From assembly GCA_002825515.1 (NCBI GenBank), contig PJET01000036.1:1-46831 (forward strand): 46,831 nt of DNA, given 5' to 3'. The notes below the pieces were generated by a model. It did no database searches, was not told the DNA's origin, and worked only from the letters and a program-made list of their open reading frames with translations. The translations under genes and the position numbers were made by a program. The stretch comes from Candidatus Thorarchaeota archaeon MP11T_1. Lineage in GTDB: Archaea; Asgardarchaeota; Thorarchaeia; Thorarchaeales; Thorarchaeaceae. The stretch's first letter is position 1; every line of letters starts with the position of its first letter. Of the stretch, positions 1-7,615 are shown piece by piece.

Positions 1-594
1 ATAGTTTTCAGCTAGAATATTCGTTGATACAATCGTACAAACCCAGACAAGTGTTCCGTTTGGATTTGTAGTTATATGAGCTGACGCGACTTCAACATTG
101 GATCCAAATGGTGCGATATGCTGGCGGGCTACATATTTGGCATATTCCTCTGTGACCAATCTCACTTTGTCATCTGCTATTGTGCTATTGAAGAGATCAT
201 CGTCGGTCACTATTATCATGGAATCAAAGAATTCCGCGTTGGACACGTCTGAGGTCCAACTGATGACTCCAGAGAAGATTGGCATGATCATCAAGACTAT
301 CAGTCCTATACAGGTGATAGGTACTCTAATGCCTTCGAGTACTTCCTCAATACCTCTTCCACGAAATCCACTAGAAACCACTAACAAAGCTGAGAAGCTT
401 ATTATTAGTGTAATAATTGCCCAAGGAAGCGTGGAAACTAATAGCAAACAGATGATGACCCATGCGGCAGTGCCCCAAATGAGTCTAAATGGAAGCCATT
501 TGATCAGTCTATTTGACCTTAGCATATCCTGTCTAAAGGGGATTGGTATTGCATGAACTATGAGACTTATCAGAAGAAAGACTAGTACATTCAT
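1..594 (-). CDS. membrane protein, C-terminus beyond the window edge
   Basis: An open frame runs from ATG at 594 to the left edge with no stop, giving 198 residues of an incomplete protein. The start is supported by GAGAGGT about 7 bases upstream. The N-terminus is a hydrophobic helix (about residues 1-20), then a basic loop, then hydrophobic stretches at about 40-75 and 90-115. After these comes a hydrophilic domain (about 118-198) likely to lie outside the cell, rich in Asp, Ser and Val and ending WVCTIVSTN. It follows the leuD-type gene in the same direction after about 80 bases, so it may be read from the same transcript. I do not recognise the family. The membrane assignment is secure; the function is not. 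Confidence 0.6.
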   Translation of the reverse strand, partial: MNVLVFLLISLIVHAIPIPFRQDMLRSNRLIKWLPFRLIWGTAAWVIICLLLVSTLPWAIITLIISFSALLVVSSGFRGRGIEEVLEGIRVPITCIGLIVLMIMPIFSGVISWTSDVSNAEFFDSMIIVTDDDLFNSTIADDKVRLVTEEYAKYVARQHIAPFGSNVEVASAHITTNPNGTLVWVCTIVSTNILAENY

Positions 595-673
595 TAATTT
601 ACCTCTCAGAAGGTGTCTATATTGAGTTTCAGATTTGTGCCTTTTAGAACTTTCCAGTTCCGGAAACACAAAT

Positions 674-1177
674 TCATTGTTTCATCTTATACCAGGGAAC
701 TGCGCCCCCAGCTTTGACAATTTCCAACATTCTCTCTGGTAGGGGTTTTCCATGAATGGTTTCGCCTTTTCCTTTCACAGTAAGAGTCCCTTTCAAGAGA
801 TTGACACTTACAATCTCACCATCTTTGACAAGCTTGGAGATATTTGGAATTACGATGAGAGGAAGTCCAATATTGAATGAATTCCTGTAGAAGATTCTGG
901 CAAATGATTCAGCAACTATGCACCCTATACCACTATGCATGAGCACTTTTGGTGCCTCTTCACGGGATGAACCACCACCGAAATTTTGTCCTGCGACTAT
1001 AATGTCATTCTGTTTTACTTTCGAAGCAAATACAGGTCTTCGTATCTCAAAAGTATGCTTAGCCATTTCCTCGTAATCAAGTAGGGTTAGATACTGTCCC
1101 TGAATGATTTGATCTGTATTGATATTGTGTCCAAAAACCCACGCTCTACCACTGATATTACTAAAATCCCTGCCCAT
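674..1177 (-). CDS. leuD: 3-isopropylmalate dehydratase small subunit (LeuD/HacB type)
   Basis: This is the small swivelling subunit of an aconitase-family hydro-lyase, which with the large subunit isomerises 2-isopropylmalate or a homologous tricarboxylate. Family signs are the N-terminal GRAWVFGHNINTDQI, the substrate-loop region after it (QYLTLLD), the core GQNFGGGSSREEAP and AESFARIFYRN. Its 167 residues match the short archaeal type. ATG at 1177 lies 3 bases after the large-subunit stop, with AAGGAG upstream, so the pair is one translational unit. The loop after Tyr-Leu sets the substrate in this family. Here it is T-L-L, which I cannot assign to isopropylmalate rather than homoaconitate or citramalate-derived substrates. 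The family is certain; the substrate is not. Confidence 0.9.
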   Translation of the reverse strand: MGRDFSNISGRAWVFGHNINTDQIIQGQYLTLLDYEEMAKHTFEIRRPVFASKVKQNDIIVAGQNFGGGSSREEAPKVLMHSGIGCIVAESFARIFYRNSFNIGLPLIVIPNISKLVKDGEIVSVNLLKGTLTVKGKGETIHGKPLPERMLEIVKAGGAVPWYKMKQ

Positions 1178-1180
1178 AAA

Positions 1181-2446
1181 CTACACACTCCTTGGATCAG
1201 TAATCACTCCTTTGAGTGCGCTAGCGGCAACTGTTGCTGGTGAAGCAAGATAGATTCGGGAGTCATGATGCCCCATCCTTCCTTTGAAGTTACGATTTGT
1301 ACTTGATATACACACTTCTCCTGCTCCCAGCACTCCAAGATGTCCACCCACACAAGCACCACAGGTTGAGTTAGTTACAATCCCTCCAGATTCCATTAGG
1401 ATTTTGATGATTCCTCGTTCCAATGCTTCCATGTAAGTCGCTTTGCTTGCTGGTGTTATTATGAGTCGAACACCTTCATGCACTTTTTTACCCTTGAGGA
1501 TCTCTGCAGCTATAATCAAGTCACCAATTCTTCCATTAGTGCAGGAGCCAATGAATGCCTGATCAATTGGAACACCTGCAACTTCAGCAACAGCTTTTCC
1601 ATTTGTGGGCAAGTCAGGTGGTGCCACTATTGGCTCGAGAGGATCACTACGAAGGTCAAACCGCATGGTATCTATAAAATCTGCATCCTCATCACTTGTG
1701 ACCTCTTTCCATTTCTTTGTGGGGGCATGGTCTTCCATCCAAAACTTGACATCCTGATTTATGGGCATTGGAGCGCATTTAGCTCCAGCTTCAACAGTCA
1801 TGTTGCATATAGTCATTCTCTCGCCAACAGACATGGTTTCAATAGTTGAACCATGAAACTCCATAGATTGATAATTTGCACCATCGGGACCGAGTTCATG
1901 TATGACCTTCAATATCAAATCTTTACTCATCACGCGGTCCGATAATTCGCCTGTGATTTCTATCTTCAATGTTTCAGGTACTCTAAACCAACATTCTCCA
2001 GTGGCAAGGATTAATGCTGAGTCAGTCGCAGCGAGCCCTGTTGAGAATGCATTGAAAGCTCCGTATGTTGTAGAGTGAGAATCACTTCCAATAATAGTAG
2101 CCCCAGGAACAACCAATCCCATCTCGGGAAGAACTTGATGCGAAATGCCACAATCCACATCACAAAAATTTGTGATTCCCTGTTCTTTCACGAAATTTCT
2201 GTTTCTCCTGTGTATCTCTGCACTATTGATATCTGATGCTGGTGCCCAGTGGTCATTAACAACAAGAACTCTGTTTGGGTTCCAAACTTTCTTGAATCCC
2301 ATCTCCTTTAAAATTGGGAGAATCCTAGAGCCTAGAACTTCATGAACCATTAATAGGTCAACTCTAGCTTCAACCACTTCTCCTGCACTAGCTTTTCCAT
2401 CAATCGTATGGCTAGCTAGGATTTTCTCAGCTATCGTCTTTCCCAT
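1181..2446 (-). CDS. leuC: 3-isopropylmalate dehydratase large subunit (LeuC/HacA type)
   Basis: This is the catalytic large subunit of the heterodimeric isopropylmalate or homoaconitate dehydratase, a cytosolic [4Fe-4S] enzyme. The three cluster ligands are visible as Cys302 in IGSCTNGR and Cys362/Cys365 in TCGACVGG. The substrate-binding GSDSHSTTYGA lies near 120-130. At 421 residues it has the archaeal/short bacterial length, not the about 465 of enterobacterial LeuC. The ATG at 2446 follows GGGGTGAG, which contains the TGA stop of the upstream dehydrogenase, so translation of the two genes is likely coupled. With the flanking genes it forms a complete dehydratase plus oxidative decarboxylase module. 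Whether it serves leucine, lysine or coenzyme B-like chain extension is not settled by sequence alone. Confidence 0.92.
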   Translation of the reverse strand: MGKTIAEKILASHTIDGKASAGEVVEARVDLLMVHEVLGSRILPILKEMGFKKVWNPNRVLVVNDHWAPASDINSAEIHRRNRNFVKEQGITNFCDVDCGISHQVLPEMGLVVPGATIIGSDSHSTTYGAFNAFSTGLAATDSALILATGECWFRVPETLKIEITGELSDRVMSKDLILKVIHELGPDGANYQSMEFHGSTIETMSVGERMTICNMTVEAGAKCAPMPINQDVKFWMEDHAPTKKWKEVTSDEDADFIDTMRFDLRSDPLEPIVAPPDLPTNGKAVAEVAGVPIDQAFIGSCTNGRIGDLIIAAEILKGKKVHEGVRLIITPASKATYMEALERGIIKILMESGGIVTNSTCGACVGGHLGVLGAGEVCISSTNRNFKGRMGHHDSRIYLASPATVAASALKGVITDPRSV

Positions 2447-2450
2447 GGAC

Positions 2451-3593
2451 TCACCCCATCATCTTTCTAATTACTTCATCAGTAACCTGTTGAGTTGTTG
2501 AATGTTTCACTTTGGACCACTTTCCAAGACAAAGATCTGGAGTACGTATTATCCCTTCCCGTAAAACTTCCTCAACTGATTCTCTAATCCGCTTTGCAGT
2601 TCCTAATAATACTCTATCATTATACTTCTTACTTAACCATTCAAACATCATAGCTGCTGAAAGTAGTGCTGCGATTGGATTTGCTTTTCCAGTTCCTGCA
2701 ATATCTGGCGCTGAACCATGGACTGGTTCAAAAACTGCATGCTCAATTCCAATATTACCTGCTGGTGATAACCCAAGACCTCCTTGTAAAGCACCTCCAA
2801 GGTCGCTTATTATATCTCCAAAAGCATTCGTTGTCACTACCACGTCATAATGTTCTGGTTTTCTGAGTACCAAAAGTGTCCATGCGTCAACATAGGCATA
2901 GTCTCTCGCAATCTCTTTGTACTCTTTTCCAACCTTATCGAAAGACTCTCGGAAGAGTTGACAACCTGCAAGAAGGTTACTCTTGTCGACGCATGTTACA
3001 CGTCTGACACTATCTCCAGGTGCTCCAGTCCTCTCCATTGCCAGGTCGAATGCATATTTGGCAACACGTTCAGAGCCCTTTGCAGTGATCATTCTCAAGT
3101 CATAGGCGAAATCTTTGTCAGGTCCCTTTACCCTGCCTCGTGCCGGATAATACAACCCCTCAGTATTTTCACGTACAATTACCATATCAATGTCTGCTGG
3201 TCCCTTATCCGCTAAAGGCGTTGGTGCTCCTTCATATAGTTTCACAGGTCGAACATTTGCAAAGAGGTCTAGTTCCTGACGAAGTCCAATTACAATACTG
3301 TATCCAGCAAGATTTCCATCAGGACGTCTAACTGTGTTTCCATCTGGCCCTCTCGCGCCGATTCCGCCCAGTAGTATAGCGTCCGCTTTTGTTTTCGTGA
3401 ATTGCTCTGCCTGCTCTGACCATTCACGACCAGTCTTGAGGAAATACTCACCACCGCATTCAAACTCATGAATTTCTAATGTAATATCATCGACTGGTAT
3501 GATTGCAGTTTCAATTAACCTTCTGACTTCTGGAATTACCTCTCTTCCGATGCCATCACCTGGTAGTATTGCAATCTTGTAAATGCGACTCAA
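2451..3593 (-). CDS. leuB: isopropylmalate/homoisocitrate dehydrogenase family enzyme
   Basis: This NAD-dependent beta-decarboxylating dehydrogenase would oxidise the product of the neighbouring dehydratase and release CO2. Signs of the family: AILPGDGIGREV at the N-terminus; the substrate-contact segment LRQELDLFANVRPV; RENTEGLYY; the metal-binding TTNAFGDIISDLGG; and HGSAPDIAGTGKANP with following AALLSAAMMFEWL in the nucleotide region. Its 380 residues are slightly long for LeuB (about 350). The RENTEGLYYPARG form is also common in isocitrate, homoisocitrate and tartrate dehydrogenases. It is first or second in a four-gene minus-strand operon, 4 bases before the large dehydratase subunit. 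The enzyme class is certain; LeuB is the most economical name given its partners. Confidence 0.85.
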   Translation of the reverse strand: MSRIYKIAILPGDGIGREVIPEVRRLIETAIIPVDDITLEIHEFECGGEYFLKTGREWSEQAEQFTKTKADAILLGGIGARGPDGNTVRRPDGNLAGYSIVIGLRQELDLFANVRPVKLYEGAPTPLADKGPADIDMVIVRENTEGLYYPARGRVKGPDKDFAYDLRMITAKGSERVAKYAFDLAMERTGAPGDSVRRVTCVDKSNLLAGCQLFRESFDKVGKEYKEIARDYAYVDAWTLLVLRKPEHYDVVVTTNAFGDIISDLGGALQGGLGLSPAGNIGIEHAVFEPVHGSAPDIAGTGKANPIAALLSAAMMFEWLSKKYNDRVLLGTAKRIRESVEEVLREGIIRTPDLCLGKWSKVKHSTTQQVTDEVIRKMMG

Positions 3594-3603
3594 ATTGATT
3601 CAC

Positions 3604-3939
3604 CTAGTAACTCCCTAGCCAGCCTAGATCTTTCCCTTTGTCATCTATAAGAAATACCCTTGTTTCTAACCTCTCACCATCTAAAAAATGAATTATGCAT
3701 CGAATAGTGAATTTACGTTTGCACTTCGCACACTCAACTAACCAGTCTTCCTCTACTTCCAAGTTGCCCTTAATGGGGATTTCGTATTCTTTTGGAGGTT
3801 CTATGAGTTCGAGCTCTTGCCCATCACATTCGTAAGTACACTCTTTCAATGTTAAAGGTTCCATTCCTCTTCTTCCAAGAGCAACATAAACTCGATCGGG
3901 TAGTTCATCCAAGGACCGGTCTACAGTCAACAAATCCAC
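3604..3939 (-). CDS. small conserved-looking protein with a CxxC motif
   Basis: This is a 111-residue soluble protein, beginning at GTG 3939, that leads the leuB-leuC-leuD-type operon with a 10-base gap to the dehydrogenase. The only motif I see is C-A-K-C followed by a third cysteine (near residues 73-83), inside a beta-rich stretch, so a small metal or redox site is possible. The N-terminal half contains the segment LPDRVYVALGRRG. A TATA-like ATAAAT lies 29 bases upstream of the GTG, which fits a leaderless mRNA. I do not recognise the family. Position suggests a role linked to the amino acid cassette, but that is inference. Confidence 0.6.
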   Translation of the reverse strand: MDLLTVDRSLDELPDRVYVALGRRGMEPLTLKECTYECDGQELELIEPPKEYEIPIKGNLEVEEDWLVECAKCKRKFTIRCIIHFLDGERLETRVFLIDDKGKDLGWLGSY

Positions 3940-3965
3940 CGTAGACGAACTCGCAACCAGTACGG

Positions 3966-3971
3966 ATAAAT
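3966..3971. promoter_or_regulatory. shared TATA-like element between divergent starts
   Basis: ATAAAT in the 55-base space between GTG 3939 (minus) and ATG 3995 (plus) sits 26-29 bases from both start codons. Its complement ATTTAT reads on the other strand. Archaeal TATA boxes lie about 25-30 bases upstream of transcription start, so both mRNAs could begin at or next to their start codon. Confidence 0.4.
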
Positions 3972-3994
3972 GAGATGGTTGTTACGAAAACATC

Positions 3995-4900
3995 ATGCGA
4001 CTCGTCACATACTCAAGGTTGGGTGTACCTTCAATTGGCGTGGAACTGGAATCTGGTGTTCTTGACATCCCAGATGCAGCCTCGCATTTTGGAAGAAAAT
4101 ATCACGTACGAGGACACAGCTTTCCTACAACGATGATGGATCTTCTACAGTGGGAATCAGGTATCGATGTGGTCCGTCAAATTGTGCAAAGGTACAAGAA
4201 AACTCCTCCTGGTGAGCGAATAATGACTCGACCTTTGAGTTCTGTGACTCTTGAGGCACCTATCTCACGTCCAGGTAAGATAGTAGCGCTAGGGAAGAAC
4301 TATTTGGATCACGTTGAAGAGACCGGTTCTGAAGTGCCTGAATTTCCTGTGGTTTTTGCCAAGTTTCCTTCCAGTGTCATAGGTCCAGATGAATACATAC
4401 CAATTCCAGATATTTCATCAAAGATTGATTGGGAGGTGGAGTTGGGTGTTGTTATTGGGAAGGTTTGCAAAAATGTCAGCGAAAAGAAATCACTAGACTT
4501 TGTTGCTGGATACACTATAATTAATGATATATCAGCAAGAGACCTGCAATTGAATGACGGTCAATGGGTGCGCGCAAAATCACTCGATGGATTTTGTCCC
4601 ATGGGTCCTTGTATCGTTACGCAAGATGAACTAGGTGATGCCTCAAAGCTAAAGATGCACACAAAAGTTAACGGGATCATAAAACAGGAATCTTCCACCT
4701 CCAACTTGATATTCAATGTTCGCAAGATTATTTCGTATCTGTCAAAATCCTTCACTCTGGAACCTGGTGATATAATTGCAACAGGAACGCCATCTGGTGT
4801 CGGTTTTGTAAGAAATCCTCCAGAGTTCCTGAAGTCTGGTGATAAGGTAGAGCTCTTTATTGAGAAGATTGGCTACTTACGAAACAAGGTTATCCAGTAG
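3995..4900 (+). CDS. fumarylacetoacetate hydrolase (FAH) family protein
   Basis: This is a 301-residue member of the FAH superfamily, metal-dependent enzymes that hydrolyse C-C bonds or decarboxylate and hydrate 2-oxo acids (acylpyruvases, oxaloacetate decarboxylase, 2-hydroxyhepta-2,4-dienedioate isomerase). The core starts at about residue 90 with GKIVALGKNYLDHVEE. The metal-binding acidic residues are in KIDWEVELGVVIG and in the following NDISARDLQ. The substrate-lid segment is QWVRAKSLDGFCPMGP, and the C-terminal GDIIATGTPSGVG is typical. The first 80 residues form the usual small N-terminal domain. It is transcribed divergently from the leu-type operon. The exact substrate cannot be read from sequence. 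The start has a TATA element 26 bases upstream and no ribosome site, suggesting a leaderless mRNA. Confidence 0.88.
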   Translation: MRLVTYSRLGVPSIGVELESGVLDIPDAASHFGRKYHVRGHSFPTTMMDLLQWESGIDVVRQIVQRYKKTPPGERIMTRPLSSVTLEAPISRPGKIVALGKNYLDHVEETGSEVPEFPVVFAKFPSSVIGPDEYIPIPDISSKIDWEVELGVVIGKVCKNVSEKKSLDFVAGYTIINDISARDLQLNDGQWVRAKSLDGFCPMGPCIVTQDELGDASKLKMHTKVNGIIKQESSTSNLIFNVRKIISYLSKSFTLEPGDIIATGTPSGVGFVRNPPEFLKSGDKVELFIEKIGYLRNKVIQ

Positions 4901-4944
4901 ATTTTATGGATCTTACAACAAATCTATGTAAGCGGCAAAAACTA

Positions 4945-5487
4945 TCAGAGACTTTTTGTTTTGTCCAGAGCGTCCTGAGCTTCTTCGTACTCGAACAGCC
5001 TCTTATGAGCTCGATTGAGCATCTCCCAGACTTCTTTATCTTTAGGTTTCAGTTCAAGATATGCCTTGCAGAAGGTCTTTGTATTCTCCCAATCACCGAG
5101 CGCCTCATAACATCGTGCACCATAGTATAATGCTCTCTTGTGGTTCATTTTTGGACCTGCCAACAACCTGAACATCTCAATAGCTGCTTCATATTCTCCA
5201 TCCTCATAGTGTGACATTGCTTCATCGAATTTAATTTCCATCTCGCTATATTGTGGAATCCGTGAGGAATACGATGTAACCATAGTAATGGCGCTACAGC
5301 ATACCAGCATTGTTATGAGAAGAATAGTCATTCCCATTGTCATTACTGGGTCTACGGGTATGATTCCTTGTCCGCCAAGAACCGAAATGATGCTGCCTCC
5401 GATAAAAATGATAACCACAGCAACACTAACGTATTTCGGAGGTAGAAATCTCATGCCTTCCTCATCATCAGCAAATTGAGACATCAT
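4945..5487 (-). CDS. membrane-anchored TPR protein
   Basis: Two hydrophobic helices (about residues 20-45 and 50-75) precede a cytosolic segment of about 100 residues with TPR-like helix pairs. Examples are the stretch with YEDGEYEAAIEMF, the ALYYGARCYEALGDW pair and a final YEEAQDALDK. ATG at 5487 is chosen over the upstream TTG because TATA-like TCTAAATA lies about 20 bases before it and no ribosome site is seen. The next gene upstream on the same strand (5552-6190) is also a TPR protein, and the two may form a transcript. The role is likely as a protein-protein adaptor at the membrane; no enzyme motif is visible. Confidence 0.7.
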   Translation of the reverse strand: MMSQFADDEEGMRFLPPKYVSVAVVIIFIGGSIISVLGGQGIIPVDPVMTMGMTILLITMLVCCSAITMVTSYSSRIPQYSEMEIKFDEAMSHYEDGEYEAAIEMFRLLAGPKMNHKRALYYGARCYEALGDWENTKTFCKAYLELKPKDKEVWEMLNRAHKRLFEYEEAQDALDKTKSL

Positions 5488-5551
5488 AAACAAACGAGTA
5501 TTTAGACTGCTTTTAGGTCTGGCGAATCAATCAATAATTCCGACTAAGAAT

Positions 5552-6190
5552 TCAAGACTCTTTAGAATCACTCTTCTCCAACTGTTTCTTCTTATATTCT
5601 GCATCCTCTAATCTAGAAGCGAGTCGATTCTTAGCAACATTGACCCATTGATCCACCATCTTGCCAAGCTTCGGATTCAGCTCAACAGCAAGCTCAGCAT
5701 ATACTATGGCTTTCTCGTCCTCCTCTTCGATAAAATGAGCATTTGCTTTGTTATAGAATGCTTCAGCATAGTCTGGTTTAAGGGCTACAGCACGAGTGTA
5801 AGCTTCAATTGCAGCTTGACCATCAGCTAGTCGCGAATGACAATTACCAATATTGTTCCATGCCTCCGCATCATCTGGATTAATTTCCAGAGCCTCCTCA
5901 TAGCATTCTCGGGCTGCTTCAAAATCTCTCATCGCATATAGCGCTGCACCTTTGTTAAACCAGATTTCAAAAATGAAGTTATCAATTGCGAGTGCTTCAT
6001 CATATGCTTTGACAGCTTCTTCATATTGTTCAGCTTCTGCCAAGGCATAACCAAGATTGTACCACCCCTCAATAAAGTCCGGGCTTTCTTCGACCAGTTC
6101 TTTTAGAACCTCTACTGCTTTTTCAACAAAACCATCTTCTAAGAGGTCTAGGGCTTCATTCAACTTTTCAAGATCAGTATCGGACAACAT
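5552..6190 (-). CDS. soluble TPR repeat protein
   Basis: Nearly the whole 212-residue protein is tandem tetratricopeptide repeats. Starting near residue 3, units such as VEESPDFIEGWYNLGYALAE, the one ending IWFNKGAALYAM, and AEAWNNIGNCHSRLADG each carry the W-x-x-L-G-x-x-x-x pattern, with A and P at the usual places, in roughly 34-residue steps (about five repeats). A charged tail rich in Lys and Glu follows. I place the start at ATG 6190, with AGGAT about 9 bases upstream, in preference to the TTG at 6196. It presents an adaptor surface for protein complexes; the partners are not known. The neighbouring membrane TPR gene downstream is a plausible partner. Confidence 0.82.
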   Translation of the reverse strand: MLSDTDLEKLNEALDLLEDGFVEKAVEVLKELVEESPDFIEGWYNLGYALAEAEQYEEAVKAYDEALAIDNFIFEIWFNKGAALYAMRDFEAARECYEEALEINPDDAEAWNNIGNCHSRLADGQAAIEAYTRAVALKPDYAEAFYNKANAHFIEEEDEKAIVYAELAVELNPKLGKMVDQWVNVAKNRLASRLEDAEYKKKQLEKSDSKES

Positions 6191-6238
6191 AACCAAGTAT
6201 CCTGTCCCTGAGTTGGGAATAAGGATTCCGCACTGGAC

Positions 6239-6661
6239 TTATTCTGTCTTTACTATTCTTCGAGCTAAAATGGACATAATCACACCAATCCATGCAATGG
6301 ACTGTGATATGAGGGTGAGAGCATCAGTAAGCGCATCCACGCCTCCTGCTAGATAAGCCTCTACTAGCATGACGATCAGCCCAATTAGACCTATACCAGC
6401 TCCTAGACTTATCACAAACTTGGCAGTTCGGATTCGACTCAGTGCGATAAGTATTCCGCCTATTATAACTGCTATTCCTCCCAACGAAGCGATATAGAGC
6501 AATATTGTCAACAAAAGTGTAACAGCCTCAGCTGCGGAGGGGAAGTAAAGAGTTGCATATGCAGCAATATCTGAGATAAAGCCAATACTTCCAACCCAGC
6601 CAACCTGGAATAACAAAACACCTCCAATGAATGCTAAAGCAATAGAGAGCCCATTTCTCAT
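6239..6661 (-). CDS. small four-helix membrane protein
   Basis: This 140-residue protein is almost entirely hydrophobic. Helices lie at about residues 5-30, 42-65, 68-88 (GGIAVIIGGILIALSRIR in this area) and 92-132, ending in a short basic tail ARRIVKTE. ATG at 6661 is preceded by GGTGAT. It lies in the same orientation between the TPR gene and the PHP gene, with 48 and 32 bases of spacing, so it is probably part of the same minus-strand run. I recognise no family and propose no function. Confidence 0.65.
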   Translation of the reverse strand: MRNGLSIALAFIGGVLLFQVGWVGSIGFISDIAAYATLYFPSAAEAVTLLLTILLYIASLGGIAVIIGGILIALSRIRTAKFVISLGAGIGLIGLIVMLVEAYLAGGVDALTDALTLISQSIAWIGVIMSILARRIVKTE

Positions 6662-6693
6662 AGTATCACCTATACATCTGTAGAAACACCGAT

Positions 6694-7560
6694 TTAATTC
6701 TCTTTCCTAGCAAAATCCGACCAATGCACTACAGTTGGTTTTCTTTTCCGATAAATAGACAGACCATCAAACCCTAATTCTTTGAGCATATCTAGAACAT
6801 TCCAAATGTCTTTACCAATATCTACTGGAGAATGAGCATCAGAGCCAACAATGACTGTTTTGATCCCCTTTTCCTTAAGAGCACCTATGATTTGTTGTTC
6901 TGGCATGGGTTGTAGTATTCCTTTTCTTAAAGGAGAAGTGTTAACCTCAAACCCAACTCCCTTTGAAAGCATCTTCTTCGAAAGTTCCTGTATATGTGGT
7001 TTCCATAAATCATAGATATCATCACCATAGAAAACCTCTCCATAGCGTCGATAGAGGTCAATGTGTGCAAGTACATCGAAGATTTCGAGGTCAATGGAAT
7101 CCAGTAGTATGGAGTAGTATCTATCTCCAAGATCATCTATCGAGTACTTTCTGAACGCTTCAGCGGCTCTTCCATTTGCTGAGATTGCTATATGGTCAAT
7201 CAGATGAACTGAACCAATAATGAGATCGAATTCAGTTGAAAAGAACTTGTCTGGAAGTGCATTTTCTACGCCTGGGTAACAATCCAGCTCCACTCCTAAC
7301 AATACTTGCAGACCTTGGTCTTTATAGTGGTCTCCTGCTGAACGAATTGTAGATTCATAGTCTTCAAACCAAACGCTTGATGAAACGTCAACTCTCCTCC
7401 CACGTACATTCACATAACAGTCCTCTGCCACTCGATCTGTGTCCATATGCGTTGTGAATGCAATCTCTTTCAAACCGATTTCAAGTGCGGCTTGGCAAAA
7501 CTCTGTTATTTCTCCTTCCGCGTCGATTGAATAGTTTGGATGGATATGATAGTCAAACAT
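6694..7560 (-). CDS. PHP-domain phosphoesterase, histidinol-phosphatase-like
   Basis: This PHP-fold metal-dependent phosphoesterase is most like the HisJ-type histidinol-phosphatases. The ligand motifs appear in order: DYHIHPNYS at the very N-terminus, TTHMDTD, GVELDCYPG, GSVHLID, DVLAHIDLYRR, EVNTSPLRKG and GSDAHSPVDIG at the C-terminus. Start at ATG 7560 (MFDYHIH) is preferred to ATG 7584 because GGAGAT sits 6 bases before it and PHP proteins usually begin just before the H-x-H. That gives 288 residues, a normal family length. There are no other his genes nearby, so a role in histidine synthesis is not supported by context. General phosphoesterase activity is the safe call. Confidence 0.88.
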   Translation of the reverse strand: MFDYHIHPNYSIDAEGEITEFCQAALEIGLKEIAFTTHMDTDRVAEDCYVNVRGRRVDVSSSVWFEDYESTIRSAGDHYKDQGLQVLLGVELDCYPGVENALPDKFFSTEFDLIIGSVHLIDHIAISANGRAAEAFRKYSIDDLGDRYYSILLDSIDLEIFDVLAHIDLYRRYGEVFYGDDIYDLWKPHIQELSKKMLSKGVGFEVNTSPLRKGILQPMPEQQIIGALKEKGIKTVIVGSDAHSPVDIGKDIWNVLDMLKELGFDGLSIYRKRKPTVVHWSDFARKEN

Positions 7561-7615
7561 TGTTTTATCTCCATGAAACGTCATATTTCAGATTGCCTAC
7601 AGTCAAATTATTGGG

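Noticed and set aside
98..556. Plus-strand open frame of 152 codons at the left edge
   Set aside because: The opposite strand carries a complete open frame from 594 to the edge with membrane helices and a good ribosome site; the plus frame is its shadow and has no family features.
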